NCBI GenBank assembly: GCA_016715895.1
Contig: JADJXH010000003.1
Coordinates: 1,240,001 to 1,304,000, forward strand
Source of the DNA: Flavobacteriales bacterium
GTDB lineage: Bacteria; Bacteroidota; Bacteroidia; Flavobacteriales_F; PHOS-HE28
Reading direction: 5' to 3'
Length of the DNA: 64,000 bases
Shown: positions 1 through 9,200 of the stretch, in pieces
Layout: every line of letters begins with the position of its first letter
Position numbering within the stretch: position 1 is the first letter of the stretch
Translations under genes and position numbers: made by a program
Notes under the pieces: generated by a model
What the model was told of the DNA's origin: nothing
The model's input: the letters and a program-made list of their open reading frames with translations, nothing else
Databases searched by the model: none

Positions 1-312
1 CGGCTGCAGCAGGTTGAACTGGGCGATGCGCAGATCGGCAGAACCGGTGTTCACCGGGAGCTCGGCGACGGGCGCATCCACCTGCAACAGCACCATGCAG
101 ACCGAGAAGGCGGCCGCGCCGAACGTCCATGGCCTTCGCCGCCAAAGCGACCACGCGGCGAAGGCTGCGAACAGCACCGCCCATTGCATCAGGAAGGCGC
201 GGGCCAGCATGGGCAGGAAGGCATCGGGGGCGAAGGCGAGCGTGCAGGCCACGGCGAGCATGGCGGCGGCGAGCTGCACCTCGCGGTGCCGTGTCAGCTT
301 GGGGAACCTCAT
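1..312 (-). CDS. Endonuclease/exonuclease/phosphatase-like membrane protein, 3' part cut by window edge
   Basis: Only the first 104 codons are in the window. The start ATG (312-310) overlaps the TGA of the upstream gene in an ATGA, which fixes the start and makes it the last visible gene of the operon. The visible part has hydrophobic stretches at about residues 13-30 and 40-78, then a linker and the sequence LRIAQFNLLQP. A hydrophobic N-terminus followed by LRIxxFNLL is how membrane-anchored proteins of the endonuclease/exonuclease/phosphatase superfamily begin, the Asn being a metal-site residue. The catalytic core lies outside the window, so substrate and activity are unknown. The family call is an inference from this short motif. 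Confidence 0.6.
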   Translation of the reverse strand, partial: MRFPKLTRHREVQLAAAMLAVACTLAFAPDAFLPMLARAFLMQWAVLFAAFAAWSLWRRRPWTFGAAAFSVCMVLLQVDAPVAELPVNTGSADLRIAQFNLLQP

Positions 313-797
313 GGGTGTACGGTGTTGGGGGCCTCGAGACGCTTGATCAAGGTGAGCACACGCCAGAGCGGCAACGCACCCAGTACGCCGAAGGAGGCGT
401 CCACGCAGCGCCAGAAAAAGGGGATCCCGCGCACGGGGGCCCACAGGAAGGCGAGCGGCAGCACGAGCAGGCAGCACCACAGGCCCCACTCGATCACCCA
501 GCGGTTGCGCACGGGATCGCGCAGTGGACCGATGAACGCGATGCCGATCACCACATGGGCGAAGGCGAGCCAGTCGGTGCCATAGAAGAGAAAAGCGTGC
601 TTCGCCCCCACCTCGGCCATGGCATCCGCGCTGCGTTGCGCCCAGACATGCCAGGGGCCCGGCCAGCTGCGGGTCAGGTCCGCGAGCCACGCGGTGCCCC
701 ATTCCAGCGGCACGGCGGTGAGACCGCTCACCCACAGGGCGCCGATGAAGAACAGGATCCAAAGGCGGATCTCGCGGCGGATGCGGTGGGGATCCAT
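309..797 (-). CDS. Conserved hypothetical integral membrane protein, 162 aa
   Basis: A small protein with about four hydrophobic segments (roughly residues 10-30, 65-90, 100-120 and 130-150). It carries conserved-looking stretches such as YGTDWLAFAHVVI and IAFIGPLRDPVRN. I recognise it as a type of Bacteroidota membrane protein without assigned function. The start lies 3 bp after the stop of the DUF4173 gene and the stop overlaps the next start by 4 bp, so it is translated as part of the same operon. The Asp/His residues inside or next to membrane segments could be functional, but nothing in the sequence reveals a substrate. Confidence 0.8.
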   Translation of the reverse strand: MDPHRIRREIRLWILFFIGALWVSGLTAVPLEWGTAWLADLTRSWPGPWHVWAQRSADAMAEVGAKHAFLFYGTDWLAFAHVVIGIAFIGPLRDPVRNRWVIEWGLWCCLLVLPLAFLWAPVRGIPFFWRCVDASFGVLGALPLWRVLTLIKRLEAPNTVHP

Positions 798-800
798 GCC

Positions 801-2366
801 TCAAGGGTTCACACGGATACCCTCCACCGTTCCCTGTGCCATCAACTCCTCATAGGTCCGTTGATCCGCCCAGGTCCAGCTGCGCCAGTCCTGTGCGTTG
901 TACCGCTTCAGGAATCGGTCGCGCTTGCGGTCCAATGCCGCCTTGAACTCGCCCGCATCCAGATGCTCCACCCAGCGCACGCGGTTCCCGCGATGCTTGG
1001 CCATCTGGGCCTCCACCTTCGGCAGGTCTTGATTGAGCAGGGGCAGCACCTTGTCGCTCATGGCCAGGTAGTTGTCCACGTCGATCTCGCCCTGGTTCCA
1101 GTGCGCCAGATTGAAGCGCACGATCACGCCATCCCAGTTCACCGTGGTGAGGCCCACCAGCGCCACGAAGGCCGCCCAGCCGTTCACGCGCAGCAGGTGG
1201 ATCAGCGTGCGGCGCTCGTGCACCTTCAGGTGAAGCGTGACAAGGCCCACCAGCACGAGCGCCAGGAACACGATGACGCCGATACGCTTGTAGGCCAGCC
1301 CGTGGAAGTGGATGTAATGGTAGTTCCGCAGGAAGACCGAGATGCCGAGGATGAAGTTCTGCGCGATCCAGGTGGTCGCCAGCAGGCGCAGCGGCCGTGC
1401 CTCCGGATGGAAGTTCAGGTTGCCGCGGAAGAGGTACAGCAGGATGGCGATGCTGAGCAGGATGCTGAGGATGAGCAGCCAGGTGCCCTCGTGCACGAAC
1501 TGCTTCAGGCTGAAGCCCTCCTCCACGGTGAACCCGATCCACACCCACGAGATGTCGATGAGGTTCACCACCAGCAGCAATGCGTTCACGAGCATGAGCA
1601 GGAGGATGCCCATGCGCCGCTCGCGGTCCAGCGCACCCATGGAGAGCGCAGGCAGCCAGTGCGGGCGCTTGTGCCGTTGGCGGATCAGCGATGCGTTCAT
1701 CGGCCATTCCGGACCGGCGAACAGATGCGGGGCGAAACGGTGCACCAGGGCGGCGCTCACCAGCAAGCCGAGGCCCAGGAAGAACACGTGCGGTGTGAAG
1801 AGCTCCGCGAAGAGGTCGCCGAGCAGGTTGAACAGGCCGTCCAGGAACCCGGCGGTCATCGCCTCGAAGCGCGGGTTGGCGGCACGGTAGATGAGGAAGT
1901 AGAGCGCCCCCACGAGCACCGGTATGAAGGCGAGCCGTGTCCAGCGCCAACCGGAACGCGTCGCAGGCAGCTGCTTGAGCCCGTTGTTCAACAGGCCGGC
2001 CACGCCCAGCGGCGCGAAGACCCCGTTGAGGAAGGCGCCGACCAGGGCCACCGGCAGGTTCCGCTGCCGGGGCTCGAGCAGGAGCACCGCGCTCACCGCC
2101 AGGCAGGCCAGTGTGCCCACCGCGGCCACGACGCTCCCATGCACCACCAGCATGGCGGCGCTCACCAACAGACCGCCAAGGGCCCAGCGCGCTGCCACGG
2201 ACGCGGTGCGCCGAAGCGCCAGCGAAACACCCACGGCCGCCAGGGCGAAGAGCGACAGGTTCAGCCCGATCTCCTGTTCCCAGAACAGGCGGTCGAACAG
2301 GACGGCGAGGAGCAGCACCGCCAGCGCGGTGCGGATGTCGGCGGAGCGGCGGGTGCGGTCGGTCAT
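801..2366 (-). CDS. DUF4173-type polytopic membrane protein, 521 aa
   Basis: A large membrane protein with many hydrophobic segments from residue 10 to about 400, followed by a charged, soluble C-terminal tail of ~100 residues. The central part, with HEGTWLLILSILLSIAI, the FRGNLNF segment and the following helices, resembles the DUF4173 family. The molecular function of that family is not established. The start codon overlaps the stop of the winged-helix gene (ATGA at 2366-2363), indicating translational coupling. In the operon the protein sits directly after a small DNA-binding regulator, so it may be a target or partner of that regulator; this is inference. Confidence 0.75.
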   Translation of the reverse strand: MTDRTRRSADIRTALAVLLLAVLFDRLFWEQEIGLNLSLFALAAVGVSLALRRTASVAARWALGGLLVSAAMLVVHGSVVAAVGTLACLAVSAVLLLEPRQRNLPVALVGAFLNGVFAPLGVAGLLNNGLKQLPATRSGWRWTRLAFIPVLVGALYFLIYRAANPRFEAMTAGFLDGLFNLLGDLFAELFTPHVFFLGLGLLVSAALVHRFAPHLFAGPEWPMNASLIRQRHKRPHWLPALSMGALDRERRMGILLLMLVNALLLVVNLIDISWVWIGFTVEEGFSLKQFVHEGTWLLILSILLSIAILLYLFRGNLNFHPEARPLRLLATTWIAQNFILGISVFLRNYHYIHFHGLAYKRIGVIVFLALVLVGLVTLHLKVHERRTLIHLLRVNGWAAFVALVGLTTVNWDGVIVRFNLAHWNQGEIDVDNYLAMSDKVLPLLNQDLPKVEAQMAKHRGNRVRWVEHLDAGEFKAALDRKRDRFLKRYNAQDWRSWTWADQRTYEELMAQGTVEGIRVNP

Positions 2367-2659
2367 TGGCGGAGGTCCTTGTTCAGCAGTAGGTCGATGG
2401 CGTCCAGGTGTGCGCGGAACGCCTTCGCGCCGGCGGGGCTGGCCTTGTAACTGGTGTTGGGCCGCTTGCCCACGAAACGCTTGCGCACCTGCACGTACTT
2501 CACGCCCTCCAGCGCGGCCAGGTGGCTCGCGAGATTGCCGTCGGTCACGTTCAGCAGGTCCTTCAGCACGGCATGGTCCACCCAGTCGTTCACTACGAGC
2601 ACCGCCATGATGCCGAGACGAACGCGGCTCTCGAACGCTTTATTGAGCCCTTCGATCAT
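2363..2659 (-). CDS. Winged-helix transcriptional regulator, 98 aa
   Basis: A compact protein beginning MIEGLNKAFESRVRLGIM. An HTH (about residues 25-50, with LKDLLNVTDGNLASHLAALE) is followed by a wing (VQVRKRFVGKRPNTSYKAS) and a short C-terminal helix. This is the layout of the stand-alone winged-helix DNA-binding proteins related to ArsR/PadR regulators. The start is set by the 4-bp ATGA overlap with the upstream gene, although the frame stays open far beyond it. No metal- or ligand-binding Cys/His cluster is visible. It probably controls its own operon through the palindromic element at 3331-3353; that link is inference. Confidence 0.88.
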   Translation of the reverse strand: MIEGLNKAFESRVRLGIMAVLVVNDWVDHAVLKDLLNVTDGNLASHLAALEGVKYVQVRKRFVGKRPNTSYKASPAGAKAFRAHLDAIDLLLNKDLRQ

Positions 2660-3327
2660 GGGGCGTCGTTGCCAGCGGATTCGTGCCGGTACCACATGAG
2701 CCCGCCATACAGGATGTGGAGCACCCCGAAGCCGAGCGCCCAGAACAGCAGGCCGGCGCCCACCCACGCGGTGCCGAGCAGACCCAGCACCACCTCGCTG
2801 AGGCCGAGCCAGCGGATCTCGTCGAGCGTGTACTTCGAGGCGTTCAGCAGGGCCAGTCCGTAGAACACGAGCGTGGCCGGGGCCACCAACGCCACATTGC
2901 CGTGCCACAGCATGGCCAGACAGAAGAGCCCGCCGGTGATCAAGGGGATGGCAAGGTTCCACGCGAGGCGCCGGGCCGAGGCGTCCCACAGCCCCTGCCC
3001 CACCCGCTTGGCGCGGCGCCAGGTGAACCATGCGGCCCCCGAGAGGGCCAGAACCAGCACCAGGGCCGCCAGCAGCACCAAGTCCCATACGGCGCCCATG
3101 GAGGACCCGTGCAAGTAGTGATCGAGCCCCGCCCCCTCCGACCGGAGACCTGCACCTCCGGTGGAGAGCATCAGGTCCTCGTAGCGCTCGCGCGCCACCA
3201 GTGCACCGACGAGCGCCACCAGCCCGGCGAGCACGCCGCTGAGGCCGCTCAACGAAAGGAACCGCGTGCTCCGCTCCATCAACCCGCGGATGTGGGCCAG
3301 ATCATGGTGGTGCTCGTTGCGGGTCAT
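2656..3327 (-). CDS. Hypothetical membrane protein, first gene of the winged-helix/DUF4173 operon, 223 aa
   Basis: The N-terminus is hydrophilic and His-rich (MTRNEHHHDLAHIRGLMERS), followed by about five hydrophobic segments: one near residues 24-45, one near 80-100, and three more between 125 and 210. I prefer the ATG at 3327. An upstream ATG at 3378 would place the start before the palindromic element and the TACTTTG promoter-like sequences. The stop overlaps the winged-helix start. No domain is recognised with certainty. In Bacteroidota, small membrane proteins are often found with winged-helix regulators of this kind, which suggests a membrane-stress or homeostasis role that the sequence alone cannot prove. 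Confidence 0.78.
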   Translation of the reverse strand: MTRNEHHHDLAHIRGLMERSTRFLSLSGLSGVLAGLVALVGALVARERYEDLMLSTGGAGLRSEGAGLDHYLHGSSMGAVWDLVLLAALVLVLALSGAAWFTWRRAKRVGQGLWDASARRLAWNLAIPLITGGLFCLAMLWHGNVALVAPATLVFYGLALLNASKYTLDEIRWLGLSEVVLGLLGTAWVGAGLLFWALGFGVLHILYGGLMWYRHESAGNDAP

Positions 3328-3330
3328 GCT

Positions 3331-3353
3331 CAAAGTACTTTGCGGTTCAAAGT
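3331..3353 (-). promoter_or_regulatory. Palindromic operator/promoter candidate of the winged-helix operon
   Basis: A perfect 12-bp palindrome CAAAGTACTTTG (3331-3342) is followed, after CGGTT, by another CAAAGT half-site (3348-3353). The half-sites therefore form two overlapping inverted repeats a few bases before the ATG at 3327. Read on the minus strand they also give two TACTTTG strings that resemble the Bacteroidota -7 element (one base shorter in spacing). Binding by the operon's own regulator would block transcription, so autoregulation is the simplest reading. Confidence 0.55.
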
Positions 3354-3399
3354 AAAGAACGCCGGAACGATCGTGCAAGTATGCGGGGCGGAAAAAAGA

Positions 3400-4101
3400 T
3401 CAGTGCACCATCCAGAGCGCCAGGATGGCGCCGACGACCACCGCAGCGAAGCGCTGCAGGTTGAACCGGTGTTCGGGCGTGGTCTCGAAGATGATGGTCG
3501 TGCCGATATGAAGGAGCATGCCGATGGCCACGGCCAGGGCCCGATGAAGGAACGCCTCACCCAGGCTGCCGCCGCCGAGGGCGCCCACGAGGATGCCCGC
3601 CGGTGCGGCCACGGCGAACACCGCGATCATGGTCCAGCTGCGCAGCACGGGCACCTGGGAGCGTTGAAGCACGGTGGCCAGGGCGATGGCCATGGGCAGC
3701 TTATGGAGCAGGACCCCGAGCAGAAAGGGCATGTCGGTATGCACACGCGCGTCGGCGAACGGCATGCCCTCGGTGAAGGAATGAAGACAGAGGCTGAGCA
3801 GGGTGAGCATCGGCAGCGCCCTCCCGGGAGAGGTGTGCATGTGGCCGTGCTCGATCCCATGGCTGAAGAACTCGAGCACCACCTGGAACATGAACCCGGC
3901 AAGGAGCCAGGGTCCGATGCCTTCACCGGCCGCTTCATAGAGCTCGGGCATCATGTGGGTGAGCGCGACGCTCAGCAGGAACGAGCCGCTGAAGGCGAGG
4001 AGCAGGCGAAGCGCGTTCGAGCCAGGCCTGCTGAACTGCACCAGCGCACCAGCGGCCAGCGGCAGCAGCAGGAAGAGGGCGATGGTGGCGGTGAGCGTCA
4101 T
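3400..4101 (-). CDS. ZIP-family metal ion transporter, 233 aa
   Basis: A polytopic protein with about seven to eight hydrophobic segments. The two signature membrane helices of ZIP transporters are visible: HSFTEGMPF (around residue 107, the HSxxEG metal site) and LLHKLPMAIAL (around residue 131, the HKxPxA site). A short His-containing loop (HGIEHGHMH, near residue 81) lies before them, as in many ZIP proteins that bind zinc or other divalent metals. Length and topology fit a bacterial ZIP protein that imports divalent metal across the inner membrane. The start overlaps the upstream methyltransferase stop (ATGA, 4101-4098), so the two are cotranscribed. Which metal is carried cannot be read from the sequence. 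Confidence 0.88.
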   Translation of the reverse strand: MTLTATIALFLLLPLAAGALVQFSRPGSNALRLLLAFSGSFLLSVALTHMMPELYEAAGEGIGPWLLAGFMFQVVLEFFSHGIEHGHMHTSPGRALPMLTLLSLCLHSFTEGMPFADARVHTDMPFLLGVLLHKLPMAIALATVLQRSQVPVLRSWTMIAVFAVAAPAGILVGALGGGSLGEAFLHRALAVAIGMLLHIGTTIIFETTPEHRFNLQRFAAVVVGAILALWMVH

Positions 4102-4826
4102 GCCATCGGTCGTTGCGCCCAGATCACCAGGCGTTCGGAGCGCTGCGGATCGAAGGGTGCAGGCTCGGGGCCATCCGTGAGGTCGAGCACCACGAAGCCG
4201 GCCTCATGGACCAGCTGCACGAGACGATCCGGGGCCAGGGCCGATACGCGTTCCTCGAAGTGATGGCGGCCGCTGTCATCCTCGGCCATGATGCGCTTCA
4301 CGACCATTCCCCCTTCGGTGGACCGGGCGATGGTGAATCGGACCCCGCCGGCCAGGACACACTCCATGGGCACCAGTTCCTTGAGCACACGAACGCTGTT
4401 CATGAAGTCCAGCACGAAACGGCCACCCGGCCGGGTGGCCGAGAACGCCGCGGCCAGAGCCTTCCGATCATCGTCCTCGTCCTCGAAATAGCCCAGGCTG
4501 GTGAACAGGCACACGACCAGGTCGAACTCCGCCGTGGCAAAGGGCACCCGGATGTCGTGCACCGCGAATCGGGCGGATGGCACCTCGCTCCGGGCCTCGG
4601 CGACGCTCTCCTTCGAGAGGTCGATGCCGGTCACGCGGCATCCGGCCTCGGCGAACCATCGGGCGTGCCGGCCACGCCCGCACGCCATATCCAGCACGGT
4701 CGCTCCCTGCCCGACCCCACTGCGCCGCAGGATGGCGCGCACCCATGCCTCCGCCTCGTCCTCATCGCGATGGCCATAGAGGAGCTTGTAGTAGGGCGTG
4801 CCGAACCAGGTGCGGTACCAGGCCAT
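4098..4826 (-). CDS. Class I SAM-dependent methyltransferase, 242 aa
   Basis: A Rossmann-fold methyltransferase. Motif I, VLDMACGRGRH (about residues 43-53), binds S-adenosylmethionine and is followed by the acidic end of strand 2 in GIDLS (near residue 67). Motif IV-like LVVCLFTSLGYF lies near residue 103 and GGRFVLDFMN near residue 134. The start MAWYRTWFGTPYYKLLYGHRD is chosen because the frame upstream has no plausible protein sequence and because a TACTTTCG promoter-like element lies 15 bp before it. The substrate is unknown. The 4-bp overlap with the ZIP gene implies one transcript, but no functional link to metal transport is evident. Confidence 0.88.
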   Translation of the reverse strand: MAWYRTWFGTPYYKLLYGHRDEDEAEAWVRAILRRSGVGQGATVLDMACGRGRHARWFAEAGCRVTGIDLSKESVAEARSEVPSARFAVHDIRVPFATAEFDLVVCLFTSLGYFEDEDDDRKALAAAFSATRPGGRFVLDFMNSVRVLKELVPMECVLAGGVRFTIARSTEGGMVVKRIMAEDDSGRHHFEERVSALAPDRLVQLVHEAGFVVLDLTDGPEPAPFDPQRSERLVIWAQRPMA

Positions 4827-4840
4827 TCGATGATCGGGCC

Positions 4841-4848
4841 CGAAAGTA
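4841..4848 (-). promoter_or_regulatory. -7 promoter element TACTTTCG of the methyltransferase-ZIP operon
   Basis: It matches the Bacteroidota -7 consensus TAnnTTTG except for one base and lies 15 bp before the start ATG. The same octamer precedes the lipoprotein gene at 10690, which supports a real TAnnTTYG element in this genome. Confidence 0.45.
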
Positions 4849-4875
4849 CACCACGACCGCCCACCCGCCCGACCG

Positions 4876-4883
4876 TACCTTCG
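4876..4883 (+). promoter_or_regulatory. -7 promoter element TACCTTCG of the lipoprotein gene
   Basis: A one-mismatch version of TAnnTTTG that ends 4 bp before the ATG at 4888. If used, the message would be almost leaderless. It forms a divergent pair with the minus-strand element at 4841-4848. Confidence 0.4.
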
Positions 4884-4887
4884 CCGC

Positions 4888-5694
4888 ATGAAGTTCCGGA
4901 CCGGCGCCCTGCTCGCCATCCTCTTGCTGGTGCCCGGGTGCAAGAAGGAGGATGATCTGGGCAGCGAGGAGGTCAGCACAATGGTGGACCATGCCTATGC
5001 CGAGAACCTCATCACCCCGCTCTTCCCGCTCGCACAAGCCATGGGCTTCGGTCCGGGGCGCTGGTCGCCCGACAGTGCCCTGTTCTGCGTGGGGTTGGAC
5101 AGCCTTGCAGGCGACACCACCGCGTTCCCGGCGAACGGCCCGGTGACGCTCCACTTGCGCTTCAGCGACGGAGGATGCACGGACGCCGCAGGGCGCGGTC
5201 GGTCGGGCCCGTTCATCCTGCGGTACGACAGCCTGGAAAGCGATGGCCGGGCCCGCCTCATCGCCTTCAGCACACCCGGGCTGCAGTGCGCCGGGTTCGA
5301 ACTTCAATGCGGCGCCTCGGTGAACGCCTTGGGCGACGGAAGGGTGCGCGTGCAGGTGGACAGCAGCGCCATCTGGCGTCAGGGGGCTTGGAGCCGGCGC
5401 TACCGGGGACATCTGGACCATGAGCTGATCTCGGGCAGCATCGATGACGTGGCGGGCGATGATGTCTATGCGGTGTCCGTGGAGGTGATCGGCCAGGACC
5501 GCTACGGCACCGCCTACACGGCCACGACCAGCACCGCCCTGGAGGTCGCCACCGGCTGCCGGTGGGTCAGGGCCGGCGTGCTGGCCTTCGTCCAGAGCGA
5601 TGAGCGGGAACGGACGCTCGACCATGGCAGCGGCTGCGATGCCCGCGCCGACCTGATGGTGTCGGACACGCGGTTCGGGTTGATAATCCCGTGA
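4888..5694 (+). CDS. Hypothetical lipoprotein, 268 aa
   Basis: The N-terminus is a lipoprotein signal peptide: a basic start, a hydrophobic stretch, and a lipobox ending VPGC at Cys18, followed by KKEDD. The mature protein should be lipid-anchored at the cell envelope. The remaining 250 residues contain paired Cys residues (for example GGCTDAAG near 94, LQCAGFELQC near 134, and ATGCRW near 229), consistent with disulfides in an exported beta-rich protein. I do not recognise a family. The gene stands alone on the plus strand, divergent from the methyltransferase. Confidence 0.8.
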   Translation: MKFRTGALLAILLLVPGCKKEDDLGSEEVSTMVDHAYAENLITPLFPLAQAMGFGPGRWSPDSALFCVGLDSLAGDTTAFPANGPVTLHLRFSDGGCTDAAGRGRSGPFILRYDSLESDGRARLIAFSTPGLQCAGFELQCGASVNALGDGRVRVQVDSSAIWRQGAWSRRYRGHLDHELISGSIDDVAGDDVYAVSVEVIGQDRYGTAYTATTSTALEVATGCRWVRAGVLAFVQSDERERTLDHGSGCDARADLMVSDTRFGLIIP

Positions 5695-5824
5695 ATAACT
5701 CACCAGGTCCGCGGAGACGCTCCGGGGTCGATGGGCCTTGCTTTGCGAGCGCGCTGCGCGTGATGCACGGCGCCGCATGGCCCGGGGGACGCCCCTCCGG
5801 GATCGAACCAGCACGCGAAGCACC

Positions 5825-6217
5825 ATGGAACCGCTGATCTACGAAGGCACGGCCAAGACCCCCTCGATCCTTTTCGATGCCGAGCAGGGCCGGTTGGAGC
5901 TGAAGGGACGGTCGATCCCCGAGAACTCGATCGACTTCTACAAGCCCCTCATCGCCTGGGTGGACAAGTACGCCCGTGCGCCACGCCCCTCCACGGTGGT
6001 GCACGTGCAGCTGGAGTACTTCAACACCAGCAGCAGCAAGTGCATCCTGGACCTGTTCAAGAAGCTGGAGGCGGTGCGCACCCAGGGGAACGAGCTCGCG
6101 GTGCATTGGCACTATGAAGAGGATGATGAGGACATGCTGGAGGCCGGCGAGGACTACCAGGCCATCATCAACATCCCCTTCCGCATGATCCTCGTGAAGG
6201 ATCAGGAAGGCTCCTAG
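5825..6217 (+). CDS. SiaC-family (DUF1987) regulatory phosphoprotein, 130 aa
   Basis: The whole protein matches the DUF1987/SiaC layout in length and motifs: N-terminal TPSILFDAEQGRLELKGRSIPE, DFYKPLIAWVDKY, and LEYFNTSSSKCILDLFKKLE. In Pseudomonas aeruginosa SiaC, Thr68 is phosphorylated by the SiaB kinase and dephosphorylated by SiaA, which controls the diguanylate cyclase SiaD. Here the Thr in YFNTSS is also residue 68. The C-terminal region has the acidic EEDDEDMLEAGEDY and IPFRMI segments. No SiaA-, SiaB- or SiaD-like gene is visible in the window, so the partners are elsewhere or different. The ATG at 5825 is chosen over upstream in-frame ATGs because homologous sequence begins there. 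Its TAG overlaps the TAG of the convergent ABC gene (CTAG). Confidence 0.9.
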   Translation: MEPLIYEGTAKTPSILFDAEQGRLELKGRSIPENSIDFYKPLIAWVDKYARAPRPSTVVHVQLEYFNTSSSKCILDLFKKLEAVRTQGNELAVHWHYEEDDEDMLEAGEDYQAIINIPFRMILVKDQEGS

Positions 6218-9200
6218 GCGCCCGAGGAACGGCTTGACAGCCGCTGAACGAGCCAGGGGAACACCTCCATCCGGAGCGCGATCGCGAACGCCAGCGACAT
6301 CAGCCACAGCACGGCCATGTTGGCCCAGAAGGTCGGGATCCGGACCGTACCCAGCCATTTCGCGGGTGCGTAGAAGTGGGCTCCGAAGAAGCCCATGCCC
6401 CGGGCCTCCAGGTAGATGGGATCGCTCTTGCGGACCAGGGTTCCCCGGTCCACGGCAATGACGTTCACATCGTTCTTGTTGGTGACGAACTCGGCCAGGC
6501 TCTCGTTGCGGTGGGCGTCCAGCAGGGCGAAGTAGCGCTCCCGGGCCTCGGGATCCGCAGTGAGCTCGGAGATGAGCTGCTCCTTGGACCGCTCGGCCTC
6601 CTTGTACATGCGACGGTAGTGGATGGTGAGGTCGTTCAGCAGCCCGTCCACGGCGTTGAGGGCCGCTTCATCCACCCGCCCGTCAGCCTCCATCCGGAGC
6701 TCCGGCACCACCAGTCCGCTGACCCGTGCGGCCTCCGCCCGCAGTTCGTTGAGGAGGAGGTCCAGATCGCGCTGGCGCTGTTCGACCTTCGTGGCATCGG
6801 TCCCCGTGCCGCGCAGGTTGGACACGCGGTGCTGCAGCTCCCGCACCCACAGGTCCTTCTTCCAATTGGCGGTCTTCATGCGCTGGTCCAGCGCATAGAA
6901 CTGACGCTCGTAGGCATTGTCGACGTACTGCGTGACCGCGAGCCCCTCGTACGCCCAGCGGCTGGCCATCACGTTGCCGATCCATGGAACGCTCTGTTGG
7001 GAGGAGAACCAGGGGTGGAGCTTGTCGAAGCGCACGATGATGCCCGAGAAGAGGAGCTGCGGAATGATCAGCACGGGGATCACGATGTAGATGACCTTCG
7101 CGCTGTTGAAGCTCGCGCTCACGTTGAGGCCGAGCACGTTCGCGAAGCAGCTGGTGCTGAACAGGAGCGCCCAGTGCACGAAGGCCATGTCCCGGATCCC
7201 CAGCACGCGATCGCCGACCACCACGAAGAGCAGCGATTGGATCGCGGAGATGAGGAACAGGATGGCGATCTTGCTGAGCAGGTAGCTGTTGCGGTTCAAG
7301 GCCAGGAACTTCTCGCGCTGCAGGATCTTCCGGTCGCGGATGATCTCCTCGGCGGCCACGGTGAGGCCCAGGAAGAGCGAGACGATGACGGCGATGAAGA
7401 GGTATTGCGGGATGTTGTCGTTGGCGCGGTAGATGTAGGCGGTGCCCTCCTCCCCCGCCCCGTGATAGCGAAGGAAGAAGGCCATGACGAAGGCGAGCAC
7501 CGGGGCCTCCAGCAGATTGATGAGGACGTACTGGCGGTTGGCCAGCTTCGCAAGGATGTCCCGGGTGAAGAACACCTTGAGCTGCACGAGCCAGCCCGGT
7601 GCCTTGAAGGTGCTCCGGGGCACACTGCGCACCTCGGGTGCCTGCGCCATGCGCCCCTCCATCTGCGCCCTGAAGACCTCGTTCCAGGCCTCGGGGCTGA
7701 TGCGGCGCTGGTCGGTCTCCATGCCGTACTCGTCCACCAGCTTCGCCTCCAGGATGTTGAAGATCTGCTCGGGGTTCACGTTGCCACAGGCCCTGCACTG
7801 GCCCACATCGCTGTTCACCTGCCCGGTGACACGCTTGAAGTACACCACCGATTCCACCGGGTCACCATAGTACACGGGATACCCCTCTTGATCGATGAGC
7901 AGGAGGCGGTCGAAGAGCTTGAAGATGTCCGAGCTGGGCTGGTGGATCACCACGAACACGATGCGCCCGCGGAGCGCCAGCTCCTTGAGCAGGTCCATGA
8001 TGTTCTCCGAATCGCGGGAGCTGAGGCCGCTCGTGGGCTCATCCACGAAAAGGACGCTGGGTTCGCGGATCAGCTCAAGGGCGATGTTCAGGCGCTTGCG
8101 CTGGCCGCCGCTGATCGTTTTCTCCAACGGCGAGCCGACCTTGAGGTCCTTGGTATCGTATAGCCCCAGCTGCTGAAGGAGCTTGAGCACACGGTCACCG
8201 ATCTGCGCGTCGGAGAGGTCACCGAAACAGAGCTTGGCGTTGTAGAAGAGGTTCTGGTACACCGAGAGCTCCTCGATGAGCAGGTCGTCCTGGCTCACAT
8301 GACCGATGACCCCGCGGATGCGGCCGGCCTCCCTGTGCACATCCACCCCGTTGATGGTGACGTGTCCGGTGGTGGGCCTCAGGTTCCCGTTCAGCACGTT
8401 GAGCAGCGTGCTCTTTCCGCTGCCACTGCCGCCCATGATGCCGACGAGCTTCCCGCTGGTCTCGGCCAGGTCCAGTTCGTGCAGGCCCACGCGTCCGTTG
8501 GGAAAGGCGTAGGTGATGCGTTCGGCCTTGAACACGAGCGCGTCGCGCTGGCGCCCCTTCATGAAGCTGCCGAGGATGTCGCTGTAGTAGATCGGGCGGC
8601 CGTGCGGGGGCCTGATCGACGCACCGTTGCTGAGCACGTAGTGATGGCGACCGCTCATGGGCTGCCCGTTCAGCAGCACCCGGTCCTGCCCGAGGTAGCG
8701 CGCCATGTACAGGTTCACGTTGGGCACGTGGAGGACACGGAGCTCCCCTTCCAGATGGGCATGCAGGTGGCGGGCCTTCGAAAGCCCGTTCTCCACTGCC
8801 GCATCGGCGTAAAGCAGATGCGGGGAGTCGACACGCTCACCAGCGGCCTGTGCCACGAAGGCCTGGCACCGCTCGAAATCCTCGCGGCCGATGTTGAAGG
8901 TCTCGGCCACCGTGTTGACGAACTCCTGCTCCTGCCCGGCCACGCCACCGGCATGGATGAACTCCAGCAGGTGCATGAGCACGATGAACTTCTGTCGCTG
9001 GGTGAGCTCCTCGTTCACCTGCACACAGATGCGCAGCACGCGGACGGAGTTCACCGAGAGGCGCTTGCGACCGGAGCGGCCCTCGCCTCCCTGGTTGTGG
9101 AAGGCGTCCACATGGGCATCGAAACGGGCGAGGTGTTCCTCCACCTGTTCCCCGGTGAACTGCTGGCGCAGGAAGCGTTCCAGCATGAGGCGCCCGGCAG

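Noticed and set aside
129..4263. Long plus-strand open frames opposite the first operon (129-2450 and 2683-4263)
   Set aside because: Translated proteins are His/Gln/Arg/Glu-rich with no motifs, while the opposite strand encodes coherent overlapping genes with recognisable families.
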